The notes: generated by a model from the letters alone, not told the origin. A DNA stretch of 64,000 bases from Bacteroidia bacterium (GCA_030430575.1 JAUIKF010000026.1:1-64000); one strand, 5' to 3'; shown: positions 50,358 to 59,600, counted from the stretch's first letter. Translations and numbers: made by a program.

Positions 50358-51758
50358 TTAATTCTTAATTTTTAATTCCTCCACTTTCACCTTCGGCTCA
50401 GTCACGCCCAAGACGGTAATCTTGTCTCGGTTATGGGTGACCCCGTTGGTCATGTTTCGGGTGTCGATGATGTAGCGGGAATGGTTGACAATTTCCTCCA
50501 CATCAAAAGCATCGTGATCGGTGATCAGCACCACACAGTCATAAGACGCCAACATTTCTGGGGTAATATCTACAGAAGGGTATTTTTTCCCACCTACCGG
50601 GAAGTAGTCTACCCACGGATCTGTGACATCAATCTGTGTCACTCCCTGCTCCAATAGGCGGAGGATCACCGCCTCGGAGGTCGAGTTGCGGATGTCTTTG
50701 ACATTTTTCTTAAAAGACGCCCCCACGATCAGCACCTTTGCATCATAGAGCGAAATGGGCTGTCGCGCAATGGCCTTCACAACAAGGTTCGCCACATGGT
50801 AAGGCATGCTCTCATTGGTGTTGGCGGCGAGGGTGATAAAGCGCGTTTCGAAGTCGTGCTCACGGGCTAGCCACGAGAGGTAGTATGGGTCTACAGGGAT
50901 ACAGTGGCCACCCACCCCTGCCCCAGGAGTAAATTTCATGTACCCAAACGGCTTGGTCGCCGCGGCTTCGATGACTTCCCATACATCAATGCCCCCCATG
51001 CGCTCGCAGAGCATGGCGAGTTCGTTGACGAGGGCGATGTTGACGCTGCGGAAGATGTTTTCGAGCAATTTTTCGAGTTCCGCCACTTTGGGTGAGGAGA
51101 CGACATAGACTTTCTCGATGATCTGGTTATTGGCCAAAGCGGCGAGGATGCCGCCGGCTTCTGTGACGCCGCCTACAACGATAGGCGTGTTACCAGTGTG
51201 CCAGGTCGTATTGCCAGGGTCTACGCGTTCTGGGCTAAAGGCAAGATAGTATTCCCCTACCTTATAGCCACTCTTGTCAAGAATAGGGGCAAAGGATTCT
51301 TCTGTGGTTCCAGGGAAGGTCGTGCTTTTCAGAATAATCAGCTTTCCGGGCTGTAGGATACTGGCAATGCCTTCACCTGCGGAAAGGATATAACTCAAGT
51401 CTGGGTCCTTATTGGCATCAAAAGGGGTCGGGACAGCCACATAGATGACATCGGCGTCGGCGAGGGCTTCATAAGAGGTAGAAGCGCGCAATCGGCCATT
51501 TTGGACCATTTCATTCACCTCTTCATCCTTCAGGTCTTCGATGAAGTTCTCGCCTCGATTCAGTGCTTCGACTTTTTTCTCCGAAACATCCACGCCGATG
51601 CACTGGAAGCCTTTTTTGCAAAATTCTAAGGCAATGGGCATGCCTACATAGCCTAGGCCTACTACGCCAATCAAAGCTTGTCCGCTTTGAATGCGATCTG
51701 CTAGTTCAGTGGCATTGGCATCCAACTGACCTAGCTCCTCGTGGGAATACAATCTCAT
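50358..51758 (-). CDS. Nucleotide-sugar dehydrogenase, WbpA/UDP-N-acetylhexosamine type
   Basis: 466 residues. The N-terminal NAD fold has GVVGLGYVGMPIAL (about 31-44). The middle helical part holds PFGYMKFTPGAGVGGHCIPVDP (described by position, about 260-281) with the catalytic Cys. The C-terminal domain has VLIVGASFKKNVKDIRNS. The GGHCIPVDPYYL variant is typical of UDP-GlcNAc/ManNAc 6-dehydrogenases rather than UDP-glucose dehydrogenase (which reads GGSCFPKD). It makes UDP-aminosugar uronates for surface polysaccharide. The last residues (VEELKIKN) derive from a repeat leader. A TACTTTTG element lies 25 bases upstream. Confidence 0.9.
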   Translation of the reverse strand: MRLYSHEELGQLDANATELADRIQSGQALIGVVGLGYVGMPIALEFCKKGFQCIGVDVSEKKVEALNRGENFIEDLKDEEVNEMVQNGRLRASTSYEALADADVIYVAVPTPFDANKDPDLSYILSAGEGIASILQPGKLIILKSTTFPGTTEESFAPILDKSGYKVGEYYLAFSPERVDPGNTTWHTGNTPIVVGGVTEAGGILAALANNQIIEKVYVVSSPKVAELEKLLENIFRSVNIALVNELAMLCERMGGIDVWEVIEAAATKPFGYMKFTPGAGVGGHCIPVDPYYLSWLAREHDFETRFITLAANTNESMPYHVANLVVKAIARQPISLYDAKVLIVGASFKKNVKDIRNSTSEAVILRLLEQGVTQIDVTDPWVDYFPVGGKKYPSVDITPEMLASYDCVVLITDHDAFDVEEIVNHSRYIIDTRNMTNGVTHNRDKITVLGVTEPKVKVEELKIKN

Positions 51759-51782
51759 AAATCGTTAAAAAATTTGGTGGGG

Positions 51783-51790
51783 CAAAAGTA
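51783..51790 (-). promoter_or_regulatory. Candidate Bacteroidota -7 element (TACTTTTG)
   Basis: TAnnTTTG on the coding strand of the nucleotide-sugar dehydrogenase, about 25 bases before its ATG. A TTTTTG about 23 bases further upstream may be the -33 part, slightly beyond the usual spacing. Confidence 0.4.
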
Positions 51791-51807
51791 AGGAAATTTA
51801 TGCTGTT

Positions 51808-53040
51808 TTATCCCAAAAACTTGATATTGAGCATGGTGATGTCGTCCACTACAGGGGTATCATCAGCATAGCTCAAAAGCGCGTGTTCAAAATGGTTGAC
51901 GATTTCCTTTGAACTTTTATCTGCTGCTTCCATCAAGGTTTGGATAATGCGATCCGTCCCAAACATCTCTTCCTTGGGATCTTCTTGCTCGACGATTCCA
52001 TCGGTAAACATAAACAGGTTGTCTTGTGCCGTGACGTCAATGGTCTCCGTGCTGATGCCAATCTCTGGCATGATTCCCAGCAGCATACAGCCTTCGGAGA
52101 GTTCTTTATATCCGTTTTTCTGGACCAAAATGGGGTAGTTGTGCCCTGCGTTTACATAGGCAAATTGTTTTTCATCTTGATCTATCCGTGCCAGGAAAAA
52201 GGTGACAAATCGCTCACCTTGGGTAATATTAAAGATGATTTTGTTCAGTTCGCGTACGATCAGGACGATGTCTGTGTGCTGGGCACATAAGGCCCGGAGG
52301 TTGGCCATGAGATTGGACATGAGCAGGGCGGCGGCGATGCCTTTTCCTGCTACGTCGCCGATGGCGACGAAGGTCGTGCCTTTGCCTTTCTTGATCACAT
52401 CATAAAAATCTCCACCGATCTTGTGGTGGGGGATATTTAACCCAAACACATCTATTTCCTTGAATTTAGAGAAATCAGAGATCAGCAATTGTTTCTGAAT
52501 GGTCTCTGCCACTTCAAGTTCTTTGCGGATATACTCCTGCTGAATACGCTCCTTGATCAACTGGCGGTTGCGAATCGCAACGTTGAGGATATTGCCCAGC
52601 GTGGCAATAAAGATCAGGTCGTTTTGCTCCTCCATTTCACTCACGGCAAAATCCGCCACCACAAAATAAGCGCTCGGCTCTCCCCTATTGATAATAGGCA
52701 CCACAAATTCGGCCTCCATCTCAAATAATGAAGGGGCAAATCCCGCCGTGACACGGGTCGTCTTCGTGAATTGGATCAATTCCTCAATCGCATCCAAGCT
52801 CATTTCGTCAAACGCCAAGCGGATGCCTTCCACCCAGCGGCCTTCAAACTCATAAAAAAAGATGACTCTTTTTACGCCTAGTTGGGCACGCAGGACGTTG
52901 CGCGCGATGAGGCAGAGCTTGCTGATGTCTACTTCGGTGTGATTGATGGTCCGCAGGACGTCCAATAGGGAAGCCGTCTCCAGGCGCTTCAGCTCCAGCA
53001 GTTTTTGGGGGTCCGTAGTATCGTACACATTTTTCATCAC
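51808..53040 (-). CDS. GAF-like/SpoIIE PP2C-type serine phosphatase
   Basis: 410 residues. The N-terminal helical/GAF-like sensor region (about 1-165) is followed by a coiled linker (KERIQQEYIRKELEVAE). The SpoIIE phosphatase domain (about 195-410) has the metal-binding motifs IGGDFYDV, AIGDVAGKGIAAALLMSNL, VNAGHNYPILV, FMFTDGIVEQ and DDITMLNI, all intact. It dephosphorylates a Ser/Thr protein, commonly an anti-anti-sigma partner; no STAS or anti-sigma gene is adjacent. Its start overlaps the ABC permease stop by 4 bases (ATGA), an unusual pairing. Confidence 0.9.
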   Translation of the reverse strand: MMKNVYDTTDPQKLLELKRLETASLLDVLRTINHTEVDISKLCLIARNVLRAQLGVKRVIFFYEFEGRWVEGIRLAFDEMSLDAIEELIQFTKTTRVTAGFAPSLFEMEAEFVVPIINRGEPSAYFVVADFAVSEMEEQNDLIFIATLGNILNVAIRNRQLIKERIQQEYIRKELEVAETIQKQLLISDFSKFKEIDVFGLNIPHHKIGGDFYDVIKKGKGTTFVAIGDVAGKGIAAALLMSNLMANLRALCAQHTDIVLIVRELNKIIFNITQGERFVTFFLARIDQDEKQFAYVNAGHNYPILVQKNGYKELSEGCMLLGIMPEIGISTETIDVTAQDNLFMFTDGIVEQEDPKEEMFGTDRIIQTLMEAADKSSKEIVNHFEHALLSYADDTPVVDDITMLNIKFLG

Positions 53041-54134
53041 AACTTCACATCAAAAGCATCTCGCAGTCCAATTCCGATCAAATTAATAGAAATTACGAGA
53101 AATATCAGCGCGGCGCCGGGAAAAATTGCCAGCCACTGCCCATTCTCAAACATAATAAAGGTATATCCTTCATAGATCATGCGTCCCCAGCTCGGAATAG
53201 GCACTTCTACACCTATGCCCAAAAAACTCAATCCTGACTCGATCAGTACCGCTGCACCAAAATTAGCTACTGCTACCACGATGATCGGGCTGGTGATATT
53301 GGGCAAAATATGGCGAAACATGATCCGCCCAGACGGATACCCCAAGGCTCGGCCCGCCTCAGCCATAGGGAGTGCCCGCACACTCAGCACCTGGCCCCGC
53401 ACGATACGCGCCAGCTCCACCCACATCGAGAGACCGATGGCCACAAATAATTGCCAAAATCCTTTGCCCAGTACAAAACTGATCGCCAAGGCCAGTAACA
53501 ACGTCGGAATAGACCACATCACCGATACCAACCACATGACGATCTTATCTATCCAGCCCCCATAATAGCCAGCGACGATCCCTAAACTGATGCCAATCAC
53601 GAGGCTGATAAGAACCGCCAAAAAGCCTACGGCCAGGCTTACCCGCGTGCCGATCATGATGCGGCTCAGCAAATCTCGTCCATAACTGTCCGTCCCCAGC
53701 AAGAAGCTGACCTCTTTGACGTAGGCTTGTTGAATGCTTTCGATGGTATTGTTTTTTGGAAAAGCAGTCAGGGACATGCTATTAGTAGCACCTGAGAGGG
53801 CGGTATAGTGGAGTTGGTTTTCCGAAATCGTGAGGTCGTTGGAAGGAGCTAAAGGGATGGGGATAAAGGGCTGGGGTTTGCCTGTGAGGAGGTGGATAAA
53901 CGAAAACCCATGCGCTTCTTGCCCTGCCTGCGGCACCATCAGGAGCTTCGCCGTACTCCCTGGCGGCTGCTTGGCGAGTTCCAGCGCCTGAAAGTTGGCG
54001 TTGGGACTGTTGTCGGGGGCGAGGGCGTAGCCCAGCAAGGCTACGATGAGGCATAGCCCTACGTATCCCATTCCCAGCATGGCGGGGAGGTTGCGGCGAA
54101 ATTTTCGCCAGGCGAGACGTGCTGGGCTAGACAT
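53037..54134 (-). CDS. ABC transporter permease, OppC/DppC-like
   Basis: 365 residues. One N-terminal transmembrane segment (about 20-40), a periplasmic loop (about 42-150) longer than usual, then five more segments. It bears the signature FLLGTDSYGRDLLSRIMIGTR (described by position, about 143-163) and the EAA-like loop AEAGRALGYPSGRIMFRHILPN (about 259-280) where ATPases dock. It would pair with an OppB-type permease, two ATPases and a solute-binding lipoprotein to import peptides or nickel. None of these is within the window, so it is an orphan subunit. Confidence 0.88.
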   Translation of the reverse strand: MSSPARLAWRKFRRNLPAMLGMGYVGLCLIVALLGYALAPDNSPNANFQALELAKQPPGSTAKLLMVPQAGQEAHGFSFIHLLTGKPQPFIPIPLAPSNDLTISENQLHYTALSGATNSMSLTAFPKNNTIESIQQAYVKEVSFLLGTDSYGRDLLSRIMIGTRVSLAVGFLAVLISLVIGISLGIVAGYYGGWIDKIVMWLVSVMWSIPTLLLALAISFVLGKGFWQLFVAIGLSMWVELARIVRGQVLSVRALPMAEAGRALGYPSGRIMFRHILPNITSPIIVVAVANFGAAVLIESGLSFLGIGVEVPIPSWGRMIYEGYTFIMFENGQWLAIFPGAALIFLVISINLIGIGLRDAFDVKL

Positions 54135-54266
54135 GTGAGAAGAATGAAAACTTGTGCTGAGTTTATCGAAGTATAAAAATCAAAATTAAAGTGAAAATAA
54201 TAGGAGTTATCACTTTATGTCTGATTGTTTTGCCTGCAAATTATCAAAGGATGGGGGAATTGACAA

Positions 54267-54373
54267 GAGACCGCTCGGGCCGAGGACGGCCCTCGCTGCG
54301 AGAGGCGAGACCGTTCGCTGCGCTCACTGCGAGACCGCTCGGCTCGAAGACTCGCCTCGCTGTGAGACAAGAG
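54267..54373. repeat. GAGACCGCT-core repeat block
   Basis: Contains GAGACCGCTCGGG, a GGGCCG-AGGA-CGGCCC hairpin, GCGAGACCGTTCGC and GCGAGACCGCTCGGCTC. The hairpin matches the GGCCCG-AGGA-CGGGCC word at 29430-29445 with paired substitutions. It lies in the 468-base gap before the PAP2 gene, which otherwise holds the hairpin repeat at 54432-54500 and AT-rich sequence. No gene is seen in this gap. Confidence 0.65.
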
Positions 54374-54431
54374 CCTTTCTCCATCTCGAACTCAATCGCA
54401 TGGCTATCGAGGATTTTAGGTAAAGATTGCA

Positions 54432-54500
54432 GAATATCGAACAAGGAATGATGATTTTTGATGTAAAAAACCTTCTTCCCTTCCACAATCCTTGTTCTGC
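54432..54500 (-). repeat. ACAAGGATT/ATTCCTTGT hairpin repeat, copy 2
   Basis: On the minus strand it begins GCAGAACAAGGATTGTGG and ends ATTCCTTGTTCGATATTC, with GGAAGGGAAGAAGG and TACATCAAAA in the middle. Homologous to 39966-40034 with scattered substitutions. Confidence 0.7.
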
Positions 54501-54602
54501 AATCGATATTCTGCAGTCCATCCAGTTATTTTTGCAAATTTGGTAAAATGAAAATCGGACAGTAATTAATGGCCTAATCCTAATTAACCATTTTCCCTCC
54601 CC

Positions 54603-55610
54603 ATGTTCCAAACCACCTTCCACCACTTTCTCCAGTCCCTCTGGCCCGAGGTCCTCTCCCCCATCATGCAGTTCTTCACTGCCTTTGGGCATGCAGTGGT
54701 ACTGATCGGGATGATTGCAGTGCTGCTCTTTGGGTTGGACTATCGCAAGGGGATTTTGCTGCTCTTGCTGTCGCTGCTCACGGCACTGATCACTACCGGG
54801 TTGAAGGAAAGCTTTGACATGCCGCGGCCCTACCACATCGATCCTGGGATCGAAATTCTGGATGCCTCTCACGCCCAGCGTCACGAAAAACATCCAAGAA
54901 CTGCGTCACGGCTGGACGCAAATAATTTTTTTGCGGCCTTGCCAGCTCCTGGTGTGGCACATTTTCGCAGCTTGGAAGGGACTTCCAATGGGTTCCCGTC
55001 TGGACATACTACCATCACTGTGGTTCTGTGGGGAAGCTTAATGCTCATCTTTCGTCAGCGATGGCTACAGGTAACAGGGATGGTCATGCTAATCATGGTT
55101 CCGCTGTCGCGGATATACTTAGGGGTACATTTTTTGGCGGATGTACTGGGGGGGTATGTACTGGGAGGTATCTTGTTGCTTGCAGCGTATCAACTGCTCC
55201 TCAAACCGCAGCGGATATCCGCCTTTCGTCAACTTAAGGGCTTTGCCTTTCGCCAGTATTGGGCACTTTGGGGAGGTCTTATAGGGATTCCCCTACTCTT
55301 CTGGGGCCTTTTGGGCAATATCGGCGCTGCGATGTCAGGGGCTATGTTGGGCACGGGGCTTTCGTTTATACTAGTAGCTATTCGCGGATTTCCTGATCTT
55401 AAGGGCCTTTGGTGGCATTATATGGCGCGGATGGCGCTGGCCGTCGGGCTATATGTAGGGAGTTTTTGGGTAATGAAGCAAACCATGATAGCCATAGGCA
55501 TTGAGGGGACTGGTGTGGGGACTTTTATCACAAATCTGATCTCGACATTTGCATTTGTAGGGGGAACTACATTGGTGGGTTTTAGGGGAAATGAGCGGAT
55601 GCGTGAATGA
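54603..55610 (+). CDS. PAP2-family membrane phosphatase
   Basis: 335 residues with about eight membrane segments. The three PAP2 motifs are intact: KESFDMPRP (about 68-76; KxxxxxxRP), GFPSGHTT (about 130-137; PSGH) and SRIYLGVHFLADVLGG (about 167-182; SRxxxxxHxxxD). It acts on lipid phosphates such as undecaprenyl pyrophosphate or phosphatidate at the outer face of the inner membrane. The C-terminal four membrane segments (about 220-325) extend beyond the minimal family. It is monocistronic, with a repeat-rich upstream region. Confidence 0.9.
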   Translation: MFQTTFHHFLQSLWPEVLSPIMQFFTAFGHAVVLIGMIAVLLFGLDYRKGILLLLLSLLTALITTGLKESFDMPRPYHIDPGIEILDASHAQRHEKHPRTASRLDANNFFAALPAPGVAHFRSLEGTSNGFPSGHTTITVVLWGSLMLIFRQRWLQVTGMVMLIMVPLSRIYLGVHFLADVLGGYVLGGILLLAAYQLLLKPQRISAFRQLKGFAFRQYWALWGGLIGIPLLFWGLLGNIGAAMSGAMLGTGLSFILVAIRGFPDLKGLWWHYMARMALAVGLYVGSFWVMKQTMIAIGIEGTGVGTFITNLISTFAFVGGTTLVGFRGNERMRE

Positions 55611-55805
55611 TAGGAGGAGAGAATGAAATAAGAAAAGGAGCGCGTCATTTTTTCCTTTTCACTTCCTTATTTCTTGTTATTTATTTTTACTTCTCTTTCA
55701 TTCTCCTTTTTTTCCATGTAACTGAACCTTAAATTTGAACTTATTTTTAACCAGAAGAATTAACTTATTTGGAAGCTGGATGACAGTTATTTGGAATGCG
55801 CTGTG

Positions 55806-55813
55806 TAAATTTG
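55806..55813 (+). promoter_or_regulatory. Candidate Bacteroidota -7 element (TAAATTTG)
   Basis: TAnnTTTG about 55 bases before the start of the T9SS propeller gene. Two TTATTTGGAA words 25 bases apart lie just upstream (around 55765 and 55790); one may serve as an upstream element. The leader between it and the ATG is AT-rich without a Shine-Dalgarno sequence. Confidence 0.4.
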
Positions 55814-55868
55814 TGTAGTTTCCGAATTCATAGTTATTTTACGGAGTAATAATCATAACATAAACCGC

Positions 55869-58724
55869 ATGAAAAGATTCGTTTACCCTTTTATTGCGAT
55901 AATCATTTGTCTCTTTTGCAGTGCCCAAGTGCTTGCCCAATACAATTGGCAACATTTCGGCCCAGAAGGTTTGGGAGAAAAGACCCGGACCATCCTGTTT
56001 GACGCGAATGGCGATCTGCTAGCTGGCTCTTCTGGTGGAGGACTTTGGAAGTCTGTCAATGAAGGCCTTTCTTGGTTCAAAGTACAATCGTACACTGGTA
56101 ATCCTACCATTACTTATATGGTGCGCAGTGGCAGCACCATCTATGTAGCAACAGGAGAGACCTCCTTTATCCCTTATGCCTTGCTAGGTCGCTCAGATTT
56201 CGATCCTTCCTCTCCTGACGGAGCCATCGGCTATATGGGCTTGCCTGGTTCAGGCATCTATGTGTCTACCGACAACGGTAGCACCTGGTCCAATGACAAT
56301 GCATTGACCGATCCTGCTAATTTCCCTACCCTGGATAATGATGGCCCTTTCCTCGGCATCCAGAAACTGGAAATCGCAGACAATGGGCGTCTGCTTATTG
56401 GTTCTCGGGAAGGCATCTATTATTCAGGCAATAGCCTAAATACCGTGGAAAAATCTACAGGACCGGCCTCCTTCGAGTCTTCTATCATTTATGATATAGA
56501 GACGAGTGGAAACACTGTATTGGCAGCCACCAAAGACTCCTTGTATATTTCACAGGACAATGGAGCATCTTTTGTCACTGTTATGGACCCTAATTTATTT
56601 GTGCGGAATGCCTTCAGCGATGGCCGTGTACAGATAGAAGTAGCTCCATCCAATCCTGATGTTATTTACGTAGCTAGTTCTCGCCGTTCTAGTGGCACCC
56701 AGCTCAATGGAGTCTGGCGTTCTGCTGACCGTGGACAGACCTGGGAGGTGTTTGCCCCTAGGGGAGGCCCAGGATTCTCTCCCTTGGGATCATCCTCATT
56801 GGATGCTTTTGTCCTCAAGGTATTTCCTGAAGATGAAGACGGTGTCGTCATCGCTGGCCAGAACTGGTTTGTCTATGACAAGACCAAAGGATGGGACCAG
56901 TCCGCTCAGTCTTTCAACCCCAATTCCTTGGCACGCAATTATCTACCAAGTCCTATCTATACAGTAGCTTTTCACCCTGAAAATCCTAAAATACTCTACG
57001 TAGGGACGGGTGGCAAAATCTTCCGTAGCGATGACCGCGGGGAGACGTTTTATCAGCGGACCAAAGGATATGGTGCCACGCTTACTTATAGCGTAGGATC
57101 TATAGGCCTACAAGGTCAGGAGTCCATCATTGCTGGGACTAGAAGTCATGGTTCAATTTTGAATAATAATTTCTGGAAGCAGCCTTATGACGCGACTACT
57201 AACCCTACAGGGCCTCCGTCCCTGAAAGGATTTGGAACAGTCAATCGTGCCAATAATGGCCAGGTTGCCGCTTCATACCTTTTCCAAGGGAGTGTCATCG
57301 TAGAGGGAACTGACAATGGAGTTACCCGTTCGGACGGCTCATTTGCAAGTACTTTTGAGCGCTTCTATGGACTCCCACTAAATGCCGACACCTCAGGTGT
57401 CCGGCCGCTCATGGGTATTGAAACCAACCTCAGTTGGATCGTAGATCGTAGTTCAGTAGACAATGAAGGAGGCGGGATGAATGACAATGGCAAATTGTCT
57501 CCACAGACCCAATTCGTCCTAGACGAGTATATTCCAGACGGCGTGGTTGCGCCACCGAGTGTGACCAATCCTGCTGATCTCAGACAGTATCCAGGCAAGG
57601 ATTCTTTGCAAAACATTCCTCACTACCTCTTCCTAGCTTCCAGCGAGTTTATCTGGATCGGAAATTATGCATTGGGACAAAAGGATGGTCTTTTGCCTCG
57701 TTGGGATCGTCTGACCAATAAGATTCTTGGAAATGCAGGGGACGAGTACTTTACAGCGCTGACCGTTTCAGGAGATGAAAACCATATCATCTATGTAGGT
57801 ACGAGCAAAGGTCGACTCTTCCGAATTCAAGGGGCTACTGATTTCTCAACTTTTGATGCTTCACTCACCCAGAATGTGGCAGAATTGACTCAAAATGCAA
57901 TGCCTCCATTTGCAGTTATGGCAGGACGTTGGATTTCTGATATTGATGTGAATCCCAAGAACCCAGACCAGCTTGCGATCACTTTTGCTGGGTATGGAGG
58001 GGTTACCCCTTTGAGTTATACTTGGGTGGTAGACAATGCGACGACTTCACCACAGTTTTTCTATATGAGCAATGCCCCTAAAGAGCCAACCTATACTTGC
58101 TCTTGGGTGGAATATCAGAAAAGCCCTAATAGCTCGGAAACTGACGTGGCGCTATTTATTGGAACAGAGACAAGTCTTTTCTCTACTCGTGATGTCAACC
58201 CAGCTACTCCAAACCCGATTCTTTCCAATATGTTCACAGATGAGTTGCCAGCTACTTATGGCAATATCCCTGTGTATGATATTTTTGTGCGGAAATATGA
58301 AGGCGTTATTACTGATGAAGAAACTGGTGACTACGTCCTTCGCAACGACAATACCCTTTTCATTGCTACCCATGGATATGGCATCTGGTCTACTAAAGAT
58401 GCGAAATTTACTTTCCGCCAAGGAGATGAAACGCCCACTGGCCCTTCCTTTAGCGATGTGAATGCGGTTGTATTCCCCAATCCTACCAATGGATCTGCCA
58501 CCCTCCGTATGGAGTTGCCATATGATGCACAAGTCCAGGCGACAGCCTTTACGTTGACTGGCCAGCGGATTGGCACCTTGGTTCAGGCTCAAGGGCAGGC
58601 AGGACTTCAGAAGTTTGATTTTGAAACTGAAAGCCTAAATCCAGGCGTCTACCTCCTGAAAGTTGAATACACTTCAGAAGATAAACCCGAATCTCAGACC
58701 ATCAAACTGGTAGTAACTAAGTAA
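55869..58724 (+). CDS. Secreted VPS10/BNR-like beta-propeller protein with T9SS sorting domain
   Basis: 951 residues. Signal peptide (about 1-23, ending VLAQ). The bulk is a sortilin/BNR-type propeller with recurring Asp-box-like phrases: GLWKSVNEGLSW, GIYVSTDNGSTW, LYISQDNGASF, GVWRSADRGQTWE, KIFRSDDRGETFY. The end is a T9SS type A domain (about 865-951) with VVFPNPTNGSATLRM, LTGQRIGTLVQ and NPGVYLLKVEYT. It is probably displayed on the surface and may bind glycans or proteins. It ends in a clear terminator, so it forms its own transcription unit. Confidence 0.88.
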   Translation: MKRFVYPFIAIIICLFCSAQVLAQYNWQHFGPEGLGEKTRTILFDANGDLLAGSSGGGLWKSVNEGLSWFKVQSYTGNPTITYMVRSGSTIYVATGETSFIPYALLGRSDFDPSSPDGAIGYMGLPGSGIYVSTDNGSTWSNDNALTDPANFPTLDNDGPFLGIQKLEIADNGRLLIGSREGIYYSGNSLNTVEKSTGPASFESSIIYDIETSGNTVLAATKDSLYISQDNGASFVTVMDPNLFVRNAFSDGRVQIEVAPSNPDVIYVASSRRSSGTQLNGVWRSADRGQTWEVFAPRGGPGFSPLGSSSLDAFVLKVFPEDEDGVVIAGQNWFVYDKTKGWDQSAQSFNPNSLARNYLPSPIYTVAFHPENPKILYVGTGGKIFRSDDRGETFYQRTKGYGATLTYSVGSIGLQGQESIIAGTRSHGSILNNNFWKQPYDATTNPTGPPSLKGFGTVNRANNGQVAASYLFQGSVIVEGTDNGVTRSDGSFASTFERFYGLPLNADTSGVRPLMGIETNLSWIVDRSSVDNEGGGMNDNGKLSPQTQFVLDEYIPDGVVAPPSVTNPADLRQYPGKDSLQNIPHYLFLASSEFIWIGNYALGQKDGLLPRWDRLTNKILGNAGDEYFTALTVSGDENHIIYVGTSKGRLFRIQGATDFSTFDASLTQNVAELTQNAMPPFAVMAGRWISDIDVNPKNPDQLAITFAGYGGVTPLSYTWVVDNATTSPQFFYMSNAPKEPTYTCSWVEYQKSPNSSETDVALFIGTETSLFSTRDVNPATPNPILSNMFTDELPATYGNIPVYDIFVRKYEGVITDEETGDYVLRNDNTLFIATHGYGIWSTKDAKFTFRQGDETPTGPSFSDVNAVVFPNPTNGSATLRMELPYDAQVQATAFTLTGQRIGTLVQAQGQAGLQKFDFETESLNPGVYLLKVEYTSEDKPESQTIKLVVTK

Positions 58725-58760
58725 CCTATCAGATTTCCAAACCAAAAGCTGATACTTAAA

Positions 58761-58790
58761 AACACCTCTTTTATAAGGGGTGTTTTTTTT
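58761..58790 (+). terminator. Rho-independent terminator after the T9SS propeller gene
   Basis: AACACCTCTT, a TTAT loop, AAGGGGTGTT and then a run of Ts. The stem is 10 bp with one G-T wobble. Confidence 0.85.
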
Positions 58791-58834
58791 GTTTATTAGT
58801 ATCTAATGTTGAATGAAGGAATATTGAATTTTGA

Positions 58835-59338
58835 ATGAAAACACTTGTACTTTGTCGCCACGCCAAGTCTGATTGGCCTGTAGGCGTAGATGATATTGAT
58901 CGTCCTTTGAAAGGACGTGGGATTGCGGATGCTGACCGTCAAGGGGCATTGCTCGCTTCTCATGGGTTCCAACCAGATCTGATAATCAGTTCCCCAGCCA
59001 ACCGTGCGCTCACAACAGCACAGCTTATCGCCAAGTCTGTGGGGTATGATCCTGATACCATCCGTGTAAAGAAAGACATCTATTTCCAAGGCCTTAGTGG
59101 GCTGTTTGGACAAATCGAACAGCTCCCTCAGCGCGCTGATACGGTGATGATATTTGGTCACAACCCGACCATGGAGGAGGCCGTGCGGCGTATCATCCGC
59201 TCAGATGCGCCGTATTCCATGCCTACCTTGGGCATGGCCTGCCTGGAAGGTACGTATGCCACCGATTGGAAGAAGTTCATGAATTCCTATGTGTCCTTGC
59301 GGTGGATCTTGATCCCGAGGTTGGCGAGGAAGGAGTGA
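58835..59338 (+). CDS. sixA: SixA-type histidine phosphatase
   Basis: 167 residues of the histidine-phosphatase superfamily. The catalytic CRHAKSDWP (about 7-15) replaces the usual RHG with RHA, as in SixA phosphohistidine phosphatases. DDIDRPLKGRG and ISSPANRALTTAQLIA (about 50-65) complete the pattern, and MIFGHNPTMEE holds the second active-site His. It removes phosphate from phosphohistidine in relay or PTS proteins. The start region lies directly behind repeat words (TTGAATTTTGAATG), so the leader is repeat-derived. Confidence 0.88.
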   Translation: MKTLVLCRHAKSDWPVGVDDIDRPLKGRGIADADRQGALLASHGFQPDLIISSPANRALTTAQLIAKSVGYDPDTIRVKKDIYFQGLSGLFGQIEQLPQRADTVMIFGHNPTMEEAVRRIIRSDAPYSMPTLGMACLEGTYATDWKKFMNSYVSLRWILIPRLARKE

Positions 59339-59403
59339 AGGAGGTTTAAGCCGTTCAAAGGTTCAACATTGTTCAATTGTTTAGGAGGAGGCTGTTCAAT
59401 TTT

Positions 59404-59600
59404 TGGTTCTCTGACAAATTCCGTGGGAAGCTTGTCGCTTCTGGCAAACACATCCCCGATCGCACAAGCCTCAACCCCTTCAAAGGGGTTTTCGCGCCAA
59501 CCAGGGCTTGTGGGAAGTCCTCTTTGAAGAGGACGGGGCCTGCGGGGATCAGGAGATGTGAAAGCCAAAGTGGGCACTCCACTAAAATTGTCAGAGAACC
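59404..59600. mobile_element. MITE-like imperfect palindromic element
   Basis: The outer ends are GGTTCTCTGACAA (59404-59416) and TTGTCAGAGAACC (59588-59600), an exact 13-bp inverted match. Complementarity continues imperfectly over about 65 bases (CTTCTGGC..ACACATC, CCCGATC). Inside are two small hairpins (CCCCTTCAAAGGGG and TCCTCTTTGAAGAGGA). It has no coding capacity, and no flanking target duplication was seen. The GGTTCTCTGACAA end resembles ISL3-type ends, which is inference. Confidence 0.55.
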
